From Sipunculus nudus (lineage: Eukaryota > Annelida > Sipuncula > Golfingiida > Sipunculidae), in assembly GCA_026874595.1 (NCBI GenBank), contig CM049314.1, positions 77,204,300 to 77,268,299 on the forward strand: a stretch of 64,000 nt of DNA, written 5' to 3'. The notes under the pieces are model-generated. The model was not told the origin of the DNA, searched no databases, and was given only the letters and a program-made list of their open reading frames with translations. Made by a program: the position numbers and the translations under genes. Below, piece by piece: positions 22,788-34,732 of the stretch. How positions within the stretch are numbered: the first letter of the stretch is position 1; each line of letters begins with the position of its first letter.

Positions 22788-24722
22788 ATATTTATTATCA
22801 GTGCTAAAGGTTCCTTTTGACCTTAAGAGAATCTAGATTTGTTGTATTTGTTGAAATTTTGTGAAGAAAGAAACAAAAGCTTAGCGAGATATCGTCTATG
22901 ATGTAAATGTAAAGATTGTCAGACTTTGAAAATTTCTAGTATATATCTAAACAGTAATGGGTTTATATACTTAGACATTTCTCTCATGTTTATTTCTATT
23001 TCTCTCATCTATTTTGTTTGTGTGCAGAAGTGAAGGCTCCAGACCCTATGATTAATCTGTGACATGATGGTAGAAAGCCAAAAATTGTTAAATGATCCAT
23101 GCAAGCTATTTGTACTTCCACTAGACGCTTGCTATGCCTCTTTTTTAAAACTTACCCTGTAATACACCAAGAGACTATATAAAAGCTTCCGGTTTCGTGA
23201 TTCTGGGGTAATTGAAATCACCTCTAAATACCCAGCTACTGTCACTGGAGCTAGATGGCCAGGCTTTATGTCTGAAAGCTGTATTTTCAATAATAATATA
23301 AACCTGAAAATGGTATGTATAAATAACAGTGAATGAGTATTTTTCATTTCTGATATTTCTTATGTTTATGTTCTTTAATTACCTAGGGTCAGACTATCTT
23401 TATAACTTTTTAACTCCAACTGGCTACAGGTCGAACTTAATTGCTGCAAAAATAATTTATCAACGAAACCCATATTATTGAGATGTCTAAGAGCGGAGAA
23501 CAGCCCCCTTTCGCGACTTATGACCTGCGCCCCTCTATTTTCAAATCCTGGATACGACACTGCAGTGGGACCGCTCTTGGCGTTCTCATAGCAACGATAA
23601 CACTCACATGAGGAGTGACGGCCTGATATGGAAATACGGAGGAATCTTCAGGTCCTAAAAGAGCATTGTGACGCCTTATTATGCAAATACCAGGGATTCT
23701 TTATAGGGCTATACTTTATAGGGCTATAGTGATAAGAGCTGGTACTAAGTTAAGTCTATCGGTTCATGGAATCACGTTTTATATTAAGCATTGTATTAGT
23801 AAACGCAAATACTTTCCCACGAAAGCCCCATGCATCTTATGAAACATACTCATTTCATCTTCGGGTGACGGTTAAATTGTTAACATTGATAGCTTATTGC
23901 TTTTTATGTTTTCCTTTTTAGACTCTGACCCATGAAAACGAACCTTTAACAGAAAACTGGCAAGTTTTTTAGGCAGCTTTACGGAAAGTTCATCGTATGA
24001 CATGGTTTCTGTCCGAATATTGATGATGAGTATATGCTTTAAGTTGTGAATGGATGATATGAGTTACTGATAAAATCTTTTTGTTGGGGATGAAAGTAGG
24101 ACAGGTCAAACTACTAGTATTTATTACTGCCTATCTCTACCACTCCGCGGTCTATTATTTATAGGCTAAAGTCGTTATAGTTAACATGAGTAACATTTAT
24201 CAATAAACTAGACTTGACCCTCCTCCTGCTAATTTACAATTCAATGGAATATCAGTAATGGTTGATTTCAGGGTCATTATCCATCAAGTCCATTGTCTTT
24301 GCTGATGTGAAGGTCGCTCCTTATATTCCGTTGTAGGTGACGAATTGACTTTTTTTCTCGTTATTTTATTTGAATACAGAGCATAGGCTGAGGAGATCAA
24401 TTTATAGCTATAACCGTATAAATTGTGAAATGGTAGAAAAGAAATCAAAATAGTTCTTTCCATCACCATACGATGTAAGTCACAATTTACCTCTTGTAAG
24501 AATATTTTTTACCCAAGCAAAAAAAAAAATAAATAAAAAAAATTAGAAAAATGTTTCAGGCGGATTTGGTGGGGTCGTATTAGCAATTATATACTGTGAC
24601 ACAAAAATTAAAAATATCCGTTTTCTGGTCATATACAATAATATTCCCGTTGACAACTTATTTGCACTGATACAGGCAGAAAAAAAAATCAAACTGTGTT
24701 GAACACTTTTTAAAACAACCAG

Positions 24723-24724
<2 letters not shown>
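22785..24724. other. AT-rich non-coding DNA
   Basis: Nothing recognised. Near 23702-23728 a TTATAGGGCTATA stretch is duplicated. Poly-A runs lie near 24520-24545. The short minus-strand frames resemble no family. Confidence 0.45.

Positions 24725-24781
<57 letters not shown>
24725..24781. repeat. (TA)n microsatellite
   Basis: Long TA run about 75 bp left of the foldback element at 24857-25164. Confidence 0.95.
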
Positions 24782-24785
<4 letters not shown>

Positions 24786-24856
24786 GTATTGTACACATAG
24801 CGTGGATTCAATACATCGCGGTGATAGTGCTCTACCGTATGGGAGCGTTTATAAAT

Positions 24857-25157
24857 AATTAAAGTACGTTTAGTTTGACTTCATCAGTTTGTGCGACAGA
24901 TCTGTTTCGTGAGATCTGAGATTTTTCACGTCTTGTGCTAGCATTGGAATTTTATATGGTTGTAATTTTATATTCTATGTTTTGGATTATTTTGAGCCAG
25001 CGGTCTTTAAATTCTTTGGTTTCCCGTACGAAATGTGCCGCTATTGTGCTCCTGAATCCGTATGTTTCTTATTCTTTTACTCAGAGTGAGCCGGCTTGAC
25101 TGCTGCTCTTACGAAACAGATCTGGCGCACAAACTGATGAAGTCAAACTAACATTAC

Positions 25158-25164
<7 letters not shown>
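24857..25164. mobile_element. Foldback element with ~55-bp inverted ends
   Basis: Left arm 24857-24912 and right arm 25109-25164 are inverted copies with only a few differences; both contain AGTTTGACTTCATCAGTTTG or its complement and CAGATCTGTTTCGT. The ~196 bp between them is unique. Read outwards, each arm contains CTGATGA followed by AGTCAAACTAA. TA tracts lie on both sides. It could be a non-autonomous foldback transposon, or two Penelope-type 3' ends joined head to head. No protein is present. Confidence 0.65.

Positions 25165-25215
<51 letters not shown>
25164..25215. repeat. (TA)n microsatellite
   Basis: TA run with one GTA interruption, directly abutting the right arm of the foldback element. 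Confidence 0.95.
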
Positions 25216-25544
25216 GAACATACATGTCGTCAGCATCTGATTTTGGCTCACACCTTAGCTTTTGTCAGTGCCGTTTTGCGTTTATTCACCATGAAAGAAT
25301 GCTATGGGTTTTCATTAGCCTCATACATCTTTACTTATTTTTCATACTTCAATCATATTTGCAGCAAACTATTAATGAGGCCAGAGGTCATAAAATTTGC
25401 AACGAGCGTATTTTGCACCATTGGGGTGCTCTTGTTAGCATTTTTTACTTTTTTTTTATTGGGCAGAATTTCTAAAAAAGAAATAAAACACACGGTAATT
25501 CAATACAATTAACCCTCTTCTATGAACTTTCGCCTTTGGCTAAT
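25216..25544. other. Non-coding DNA; one hydrophobic frame of unclear status
   Basis: A plus-strand frame at 25243-25512 encodes 89 residues with two hydrophobic stretches and a basic C-terminus. No family is recognised, and a T-rich sequence gives such frames by chance. Confidence 0.3.
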
Positions 25545-26237
25545 ATTCCAATAAAATCACTGAATTCGTTCCTTTTTCCGGTATTTTATGTTTGAGAGAA
25601 GAGGGGAGAGAAGTTTCACAGTCCTGTATTTGTTTGGTTTTGTATTCAAGGGGGTTCAGAAAAGTAATCCAGACATACTGGACAAGTGAGACGTAAATAA
25701 TCAGATGTCATTCGAGTTAATGGCGAGGTTCTGCTCAGATAAAAGAAGCCATTATATGACCACCGTCACCTATGGTTTATTTCAATAAAATCTGTTAGCA
25801 GCATAACAAGTGGATGGCCTGAAACTTAACATAAAACTTGTCGCTAAGCTTAGCTCTGGGTAGACAGAAAAAAGCACACGCTTTTCTTCATTGATTTAAT
25901 AGAATATTTGCAGCTCTCCACATCTGTCAGCTCTGATACTTCCTAATTTGAACATATTAAGCGGGATCGGGTTGTAATTTAGGGGAACCAGACAGTGATA
26001 CACCTTTAGTCGTGTAGACATCGCAGGTCGGATAAAATCCATGGGTGGTTTACGAAACAACCACTACTTCTATACGCCGGGTAAGAGAAAAATCGATCAA
26101 TAATGGTAAATTTTATTTTGTTCTTGCTAGTCTCTGTAGCGGGATTATATGTCAACAATAGTATTACTTTGCTTATTTAACCGTTTGCTATTATGATTTT
26201 ATTAACTCAGGAATTTAGTCTGAAACAATTTCTCCTT

Positions 26238-26439
26238 TTCGCATTATTTTTTATCAACAGAAGTTCACAAATAACCCTAAAATTCTTATTTTAATAGGAG
26301 GATGGTTTTAAAACGAATATCCTCAAAAAAGTAGGCTTTGGCGGGTTAAAGGTCATCGGTTTATGAAACGTGTTCGCATTATTTTTTATACACAGAAGTT
26401 CACAGAATAACCTTAAAATTCTTATTAAAATAGGAGGAT
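26238..26439. repeat. Direct repeat of ~67 bp, 135-bp period
   Basis: TTCGCATTATTTTTTAT..ACAGAAGTTCACA..AATAACC(C/T)(T/-)AAAATTCTTATT..AATAGGAGGAT occurs at 26238-26303 and again at 26373-26439 with a few changes. The second copy ends where the tRNA-like SINE head begins. Confidence 0.85.
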
Positions 26440-26444
26440 ATGTT

Positions 26445-26720
26445 GTTCCCAAGTGGTTAAGGCAGCCGCACCGGAAACAGAAGTTCGTGGGTTCGATCCT
26501 CACCGGCAGGGAACCTCCTTTTCTGGGTATAAAATTAACATCTATATACAATGAACCAGCATGGATATTCATACATCTATATATATTTGATATATAGATG
26601 TCGGAAGTAGGCCTCCCGGTCCAGTGCCAACGCTTACCGGGTGATGTGTTCAATAATGAAGCAAATTCAAAGCAATAGTTGGGAAAGTAGTGTGTTGGAA
26701 CAAGGGGTTCCGACAATGAT
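26445..26720 (+). mobile_element. tRNA-derived SINE-like sequence
   Basis: The first 70 nt (26445-26514) contain a pol III A box-like TTCCCAAGTGG and a perfect B box GGTTCGATCC (26490-26499), with a 5-bp T-stem (GTGGG/CTCAC) and GTTCCC/GGGAAC at the outer ends. The spacing does not give a proper acceptor stem or anticodon arm, so it is not a working tRNA gene. The body to about 26720 is unassigned and its end is a guess. Confidence 0.5.
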
Positions 26721-27776
26721 AAAGCCTAAATGGATCACACACCCGACGTTGACAATATTTGCTTAATTGTGAGATTTCTGCCTTTGTGTCTTAAATAGAC
26801 ATCTTTACAAACGTTCTATCTCTTGTATTGAAACCCTTGTGGCCTTTTTTCTGAAATATTTTAAATCACAAACTATTTGAGTGATTAAGTTTAAAGTGGA
26901 CACTTCGCCATTATTTTCAGCAATGACAGTGATGACTGTTACTTAAGAGTTTTGGAATGAGAAATTCATTTTTTATTTTGGCATTTTAATGTTTATTTGC
27001 ATTAGCTGCGGTTATTAAAACGAATAACATATGAAAAGCTTAACAATGCAAACGATGACAAAAAAACCCCAAAATATATTAGTTGTTTTGCTAATTTATT
27101 ACTTTTCTAGAGCTTCGCCTTGGCGGGATTCCTTTAGTAACAAGATTTTCCGTCCATCTGTTTGTTGGTGTGTCTCTCGTGCCTTCTGGCCTTCTTTTAT
27201 GCGGATTTTCTTAAGAATAATTTTACGTGTAAATGTTAATGAAGACTGACGCCTATTCGTGGATGTACGCTAAATTCAGAGCAGCAGGAAGTACAATATG
27301 GCCTCCAATTTACGAAATCGGAATTCCATGTTGCTCATTATCTCAAAATTATAATACTAAAGATAGAAAATTGTTAGAGATGCCCAATTCGATCGATTCA
27401 TCAACAAAATATTGAAGTCATAAAAATAAATACATTATTTTCAGCTAAAGACAATAAATATATGTTAATGGGTTATTCTGATTCTCCTCATTGATCATTT
27501 ATGACCGCTATTTCTCATAATGATCTTTTAATACCTGGAGATAACCCCGTATACCTTGACCAGGATTTTTTTATCAAATATTGAAAATTTCAAAATGTAT
27601 GTTGTTATTAGATTAGAGTTATGGCAATTAATACTGACAAAAAGGCATCACTGAATCCTCGGTGGTCTTTAGACAGAAATGAATATAAGTTGGATCATCA
27701 AAAATAGACATTATCTGACCATAAGAATGGTACTGCAGACAACATATCATTTGGATATGTGTGTCTGAAAAACGAA

Positions 27777-27802
27777 ATATATATATATATATATATATAT
27801 AT
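27777..27802. repeat. (TA)n microsatellite
   Basis: Short TA run just left of module B. Confidence 0.9.
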
Positions 27803-28299
27803 TAAGAAGAATCTTGTAAATTAGAATGAATAGGTCGGTTGACGTTCGTTTGACGCAGGCTATCCCATGACGTGGCAAAGGTCCTGAGCTGATCGAAAAT
27901 AAATGTGCCCTCGGGGATCAGGGGGCATTATATACGGGATGATAAAAAAGGGAGAGTAAATGTTGAGGTAAAACTCTTTACACAGTGTCACGGAACGCCA
28001 GGATTACAGGTAATTATGTCAGTCGGCAATAAGGAAAAAGGACACTAAGGTGTCGGAAACAAGATCGGATGTCCACTCAAAGCATCAAGTGTCGTCCTGT
28101 CTGTTCTCTATTAACTAGCGGAATACCTATAATTTCGATATGAGACCCGTGAAAGTCGGATTTTCGTGTGTCTGTTAGGATTTGATGTGGAAGTCCGGTT
28201 GCGACATGAAGCCCTCCGACACAGCTTCAATGCCTAAAGCTATCTGCAGAGAGAAGGTTTTGGCTAGAGAACGTATATCGGTAAAGTGTGAACGGAAAT

Positions 28300-30650
28300 A
28301 GCATTTTTTGGGGGATCAAGTCGAGATAGTAAAATTATAATAGAATCCTTAACCCAAATGAAAATCAATTCCTAACATATATCGGACGGAGTTGCACGTG
28401 GTCATATTGACAAAGTGATATTATTTGCGAAAATCATAAAACATCCCCGTTTCTAGATCGAAAGCATGGCAAATCATGTGTTAAAATATTCGTAGCCTCA
28501 GCTTTTTGCCCCGAGGCAGACCTAAGCAAACTTTGATAATCTCCTTTTAAAACAACCCGCCGTATATGATAAATGGGTCACACAACCTCTGGATTAGATC
28601 CGACATGTGATCTTGGGCGGACAGCTGATATATGGTGGACATCTGAGCCATTTCCGTGTCGATTTGCATCAATTAAATCAGCCACTGTAAAGTGGTTTGC
28701 CTTGACATTCTCCCGACTCTACCTAATGCTTGTTTGCAGCTCTCATTGCTTACATTGATAGTGAACGAAGTCATGAAGACAGCACCACTGAAGTAAAGCG
28801 TGACATATCAAGCAAATTATTCTTTTCGATATCGATTCTTTTTTTTTTTATTTTTTTTTTTTATATCTCAGAATAAACCACATTAAATAAACCACTGCGA
28901 ACTATATGTCATATAAACAAATATATCATTTCTCCAGAAAGTTCATCATTCGCTACCTTTTAGATAAAATTAGTGATTCCCTGTTCTCTCCTGTATTGTA
29001 TGTTAGAGAGAAGGTGAGGTTTGCCTCTGGAACCTTGTTTATTTTAGTGGAATGAGAAGATCACTGAAATTGTGATATATATTTATGTAATAAGACATTC
29101 GAGTTACTAGGGTATAGATTTATATTTTATCAATGCTTTGCGTTGACGACAGAAGCCAAGATATGATCATGATTTCCTATATTATTTTTGTTAGCTTAAA
29201 AACAATTTGTACCTTTGACATTTTATATATATACCTCACCGCCCAAGAAATAGCTTAGTTGTGAGTAGACAGCAAAGCACAGTTTTGCCAACAATGATTC
29301 TCGTGCGTGATTCAATGGAATATCATCAACTTACCTCAGCTGTGAACCCTGTCGCTTTCAAATCTGATTTTTCTCACATTATTGAGACTCTGCGACGCTG
29401 GATTATATATAAGAATTGGTATAGCCTTTCTCTCATTGTTATTCTGATTTTCCTGCATTAACTCCGGTATTTTATATCTCAATTTCTCCTATGCGCACCA
29501 TATGTTTTAATCGACACTTCATAAAATAACCTGCGCCGTTGGATGCTTAAAATCACCCGTCTGTGAGAGTCTTCACCTTTGTATGTTTCGCGTATTAGCT
29601 GAACATCGAAAAGGTCCCTCTTAGACAGCCCTTTTTACTCGAAGATTTTATGCTTTATTAGAAATTTTTATTCAGTTTATGACTATAAACATTTAAACCG
29701 GGCTGTGTGATTGTACCCATTGATTATTATTTTGTATGCCATACTTTTATTTACAAAATTCCACTTTGTTTCATATTAATTTGCAAAATTTTAAAACTTT
29801 GTTTCTACTTATTTCCTTAAAGTTATTCTTAAAGTTATACAAATATTTGACGACCCTAGATTAGATGGATCAGGATGGAATAACACACCAAAAAAGGATA
29901 TATGCAAAACCTTCCATCTAACCCGTCTCAAACCGTCCCTATGGAGAGGACGTCTTACAAGCCAGACTTCATATGCTTTACACCCTTCACCCACGCTTCA
30001 GTAACGCTTCAACTTTTGAGGTGTGCAACAAAGGAATATCCCTATGTGACAATAGTATTAAATACCTCTGTTTAAATGATAACCTTTGAGTTTTAATGGA
30101 TTCTTCCTTGAGTACTGTTATCCTAAAGCTACTTCCAGTTTAACCAAAACCAGCTCAATAATTTTTATTAGCCGTGTAATGTTACAAACATACAATCCAA
30201 CGAACTAAGCAGGGAGAAAGTATAACATCTGGTGGAAATATCAATATTTCAAACTTAGCAGTATTGAACCATACGAATGTTTGTGGAGGGAAGAGGCCAG
30301 GCTTTCATAGATTACCTTTTCATTTTCGGTATGTGAACGTGAGATTGAAGACGAGGACTACCTTGACGTGGCAACGGTTCATGACAGATTTAGGATTAAA
30401 GTTCCAGGGGAGATCAGGGGGCATTAAGACAAAGGGTAGAAAGAGTGCAGAGAGGGTAAATGTTTAGGTGAAAACTTTATCACGTGTGCCCTTCCAGGTT
30501 GTTATGTGAGTCGACAGTATCCCCAAGCTACACTGAGGTGTCAGTAGGAAAATTAGTTGTCATATGTTGTCACATTAGATCATATGTTGTCCTGGAGATT
30601 GATCAAGAACTTACCGTTTTCAATTTATTACTCTGTTAAAGTATGACCAG
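28300..30650. repeat. Dispersed repeat family 1, second full copy
   Basis: Starts near AGAATCCTTAACCCAAATG (compare GATATCCTAAACCCAAATG near 43530). Module A lies at 29235-29345 (AATAGCTTAGTTGTGAGTAG, then ACAGCAAAGCACAGTTTTG) and module B at 30345-30650 (GATCAGGGGGCATTA, GTAAATGTTTAGGTGAAAA, ending TTGATCAAGAACTTACCGTT). No protein frame is shared between copies, so it is likely non-autonomous or a decayed element. Confidence 0.65.
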
Positions 30651-31010
30651 CTGAATAAGACAATTAAGGAAATTAATTTGTCGTGCCTGCTATTCTTATT
30701 TAAATAAGTGATGTAGTTTTTGTTTCTTAACATATATATACAAAACATAAATACAACATTCACTTAAATACAAAAGATCCAATGAAATTATTCAAGCGAG
30801 TATTATACACTGATGGAGTTCCCATAATAGAACCGTTTGAATTTCTCTTATAATAGCACAATATTCCCGCTAATTATATTATTTCAAGAGCGTGTACCCG
30901 ATTAGAATTTAATAGATACAGTGTGAGAGTGTCCCCATATTACATTTTAAATATTTTCAATATCACATGCTTTTGAAAATGAGTCGCCGTCAAACAGGCC
31001 GCACAAGGTT
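30651..31010. other. AT-rich non-coding DNA
   Basis: Nothing recognised between repeat family 1 and the 3' end of the LINE. Confidence 0.5.
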
Positions 31011-31210
31011 TAAGAATAGAATGGAATTAGTTTATTCAGGAAAAGGCCTCAGGCCCAAAGTTCCAAGAAAAAGAAACATTAACATAGTAATACACTATAA
31101 ATATCAAATTGTCATTTTAACAAAACATGAACAAATAATACAATAAAAATATCCAATTATAAATCAGGCTATCAATCTGCCATCAGTGGTTCAAGTTAAC
31201 ACTTAATACA
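31011..31210 (-). other. 3' UTR of the CR1-like LINE
   Basis: Downstream of the ORF2 TAA (31211-31213). It contains a GGGCCTGAGGCC palindrome-like stretch that could form a small hairpin for RT recognition, then AATAAA and the short CATTCTAT tail. Confidence 0.75.
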
Positions 31211-34200
31211 TTAATTACCCAATGATTGTTCTCTCCTTCTAAATGAATGATATACAAATGCTGCAACACTAGCTATCTCACACGTTTCATTTAAATTAAA
31301 AAGTTTCTTTAAATTGTGTTCATTTAGTTCTATTAAGTCAGCTCTTAAGTACTTAACCCTCAGATCTACATACATAGGACAAGTGCCTGTCTATGATATT
31401 TGTAAGGAACACATGAAATATACTTCTCTACAGTCAGCATTGATTTAAAAGACCCATAGAAATCCAACTTATTACATTAGGTTATATCTTCTTGCCATTC
31501 TTGCATTGCTATATCCTTTAGTCTCTGTTTGAAATTTGTTATTAAAATGTTGCTATTTCCCTCAGACTGTGCTAACCAAACATAACCAAAGCCTGTTTTA
31601 AACAATATTATTCTTATATAAGTTGCCCAAGTTATCTTTCCCTGTTCATCTAACTTTACCATCAAATTATACAGGTGCCTTGGGTATCTTTTGTCTGCCA
31701 TTTGTAATATCTTTAACCAGTAATTTATGCATTTTATTGAATAAGTTACAAATAGAGGATACCGTCCACAGTCTCCTATTGCCGCTGAATTTGCAGTGTT
31801 TATTCCCACATTTAACACATACTTACAAAATTAAATGTGTACTCTTTCAATTGTTTCTATTTTAGTAAACCCCCATAAGTCGCTTACATAAATCAGAATA
31901 GGTACTACCAAGGTATCAAATAGTTAAAACAAGTGATTCATACCTAAATACTTACATTTTGTGTGGAAAATCATTATAACACATACAGCTTTGTTTGCTT
32001 GCATAACCTGTTGTTTCTGTGTTTTAGTCCATGATAACCTGTTAGAAAAAAAACAATACCGAAATATTTGTAATGTGGTACAACATCAAGCTTTTTTCCT
32101 CCGATATACCATCTTTCTACATTTTTCAGTGTACCACCTTTTCTAAAGACCATGATTTTAGATTTATCAAGACTTATCTTTATTCCATATTTATTAGAGA
32201 AATCTTGTAAATGATCAATTTGCTTTCGAAGTCTACCAACTGTATCACTAAAATTTACAAAATCATCTGAAAAAATCAGTGTTATAATATTTGGGAGATG
32301 TTTTCTATATAAATTCCCTTACAATCTGAAGTATGCAAAGTATCAAAATATTCATTTATAAACAGGGAGAATAACAGCGGACTAACCATGCAGCCTTGTC
32401 TTGCTCCCATAGAACAGTTAAAGTATTCAGATAACTCATTTCCTGCTAGCACACATGATTTCATTTTCGAGTACATGGATTTAAAAACTTTAAGCATTTT
32501 ACCATTTATACCAGATTTCATAAGTACATACCATAAAAAGTTGTGTTGTACACTGTCAAAAGCTGTTGAGAAGTCAATATATATGCAGTAAAACCTGCCT
32601 CCCCTTTTTGATATTTTTTGTACTAAAGCTCGCAATACAAAGGCATTATCTATGGTACTATATCCCTTCCTGTAGCCTGCTTGAGATTCACTTATTATAT
32701 TTAAATCTTCTTCATAAGTAACTAGCCTGTTGTACAATATTTTCATGAATATTTTTCAAGAACATCCAATAATGAAATACCCCTATATTTTTTGGGGTCT
32801 GTCACTACCCCTTTCTTATGCAATGGATATATAACAGCTTTGCTCCAAGCTTCTGGAAATATACCTGTTTGTAATAACTTATTATATAGAGTTTCAAGTG
32901 GAAGAAGGAAAAAATCTAAGATACATGTAATAAAATCAACTGTTACACCATCAGGATCTGGTGATTTCCCATTTTTCATCTGGTTTACTGCTTGTCTTAT
33001 TTCATTCTGATCTGTATAAGTACCAAGTTCCCCGCAATCAAGGTTCTCATCAAAATGACTTGAACTGAAATCTTGAATTAGTAATCTGAAATCTTCTTGT
33101 ATGTTATTATCATCTTTGTTAAACAGTTCCTGAAAATAATCATACCACCTAGAAGCTTCTATCTGATTTGGTTTTCTGGATGTCTTAAAGTAACGCACAT
33201 ATTTCCACATTTCTTTAATGTTCTTACCATTAAATATACAATTTATCTCAATATCTTGACATTTTTTCTTATTACCATCACATTCATTCTTAAAAGATTG
33301 TCTTTCTCTCCTGTATGCATTTAAATCATGTAACAATCCTGAACGTCTGTATTTATTGAGTGCTATGTCTTTGGATTTTTTTAGCTGTGTGACACTCTTT
33401 ATCCCACCATTTAGGTTGTGTTTTGATATTTTGCTCATGCTTATGTTTTTTTCTTTACTTTTTCAGCTGCAGTCAATATATAATTGATCAGAAAATTCAA
33501 GGCTTCTTCAACATTATAATTAATACACTGAAAAAAGTATCTAAATGTCTTACTGATATTTCTTGGTTCAAGAGAGTTGTAATTGCATTATAATCATTTG
33601 ACTTCAGTTTATACTTTATCCTTGGTTCTGTCTTAATTATATTTGTTCTAATTTTAACCTCCCTATTTAACTCTAAGGTACATTTAATTGGAAAATGATC
33701 AGAGGCATCAAAATTCAATACAGAGAATGTTTTGATGACATTAAAAAGTTCACTGCTGATAATGATATAGTCAACCACACTTTGTCCTGTACTTGTTACA
33801 CAAGTGTATTCTCCTGATAAATCAGGAGCAGTTCTGCCATTCAAAACATGTATATTAAAACTACAGCACAGATGCTGTAGTGAATAACCAAATTTGTTAA
33901 TTTTGCAATCTTTGGATTCTCTAGAAACATTAAATGTATCATTTGGATAAGCATCCTGTATTCCAACATAATCTAGCTCATCACATTCAATAAAATCATT
34001 CAAGTTTCCAATCCTTGCATTGAAGTCACCCAACAATATGAAACATAACTCATCATAGTGAGATGCAATATCCATCAAAATATTCTCGAGCTTTAATATA
34101 CCATCAGAATCACCAATATCATTGTATAAAGGTGAACTTTCTGGAACCACATAGGTACATAACAATAAAATATCCTTGTGAGAGTTGAAGGGCATCCCAT

Positions 34201-34732
34201 CAACAATGAGTGCAATTATATCAGTGTACTTGTGTATATTTTTAATTCTTATATTACAATCTTTTCTTATACAAACCAGGACTCCCCCTCTAGACATATT
34301 ACCTCTTGAAATCCCATAACAGTTAAAGTCTTGAAAATAATCACAGAACTCAGAAGGATATTTTGCCCAGGTTTCTAATATACAAAGTATATCACACTCT
34401 TCCATTAGCTGTATGAATCCAGGTACATGCAATTTAGATTTTAATCCCCTTGCATTCCAAAAAATAATATGAAAATTATTGTTAGTATTTTCAAAAGTGC
34501 TGTTATTGTTAACTGAAGAAAGAGAATTTGGTGTTAGTGGTGAACTAACCTGTTCCTGTGGTGCAAGTGCAGTTTGAATGTTACTAATCAAAACACATGG
34601 TGCTGTTAGTTGACCATCATCAATATGTTGGATGCAAGTACAATCATCTTCTGCAACAGAACAAAATACATGATTAACAAGACTGTTTTCATATTTTTCT
34701 GAGATTAAAGAAAATTGACCCTGGCCACACCC
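31211..34732 (-). pseudogene. ORF2 of the CR1-like LINE: endonuclease and reverse transcriptase, frameshifted
   Basis: Endonuclease (33497-34480) with WNARG, the catalytic Glu in ETWAKYP, LLGDFNARIG, DYIIISSEL and the final SDH all present. RT follows in 33438-32743 (KNGKSPDPDG, KKYRGISLL) and 32746-32282 (AGYRKGYST, YIDFSTAFD, GARQGCMVSPLLFS). The catalytic box reads FSDD at 32262-32273, both Asp retained. A C-terminal domain (31477-31818) has INYWLKIL and a final block ending EQSLGN at the stop. At least three frame changes lie near 33450, 32745 and 32283, and another near 31385. The frame is open from the ORF1 UAG onward, with no AUG until 34403-34405, inside the endonuclease. Confidence 0.92.

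Larger units (their letters stand above)
25545..28125. repeat. Dispersed repeat family 1, copy with modules A and B
   Basis: The left part (from ~25545, with a TTTGAGAGAAGAGG-like stretch) aligns with 28965 onward. Module A (about 25840-25990; GCTAAGCTTAGCTCTGGG..AGACAGAAAAAAGCACA, then CGGGTTGTAATTTAGG) matches 29235-29345 and 43690-43860. Module B (27840-28125) matches the copies at 30345 and 44860. The 2.1-kb gap between modules, against about 1.2 kb elsewhere, is widened by inserted DNA that includes the SINE-like sequence and a TA tract. Confidence 0.65.

Noticed and set aside
25243-25512. Small membrane protein of 89 residues
   Set aside because: T-rich sequence gives hydrophobic frames by chance, and a second overlapping frame of equal length exists at 25203-25475.
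26445-26514. Functional tRNA gene
   Set aside because: Pol III boxes and a T-stem are present, but the acceptor stem and anticodon arm do not form at normal spacing.
26291-26716. A 141-residue minus-strand frame
   Set aside because: It runs antisense through the direct repeat and the SINE head, so it is a by-product of repeat sequence.
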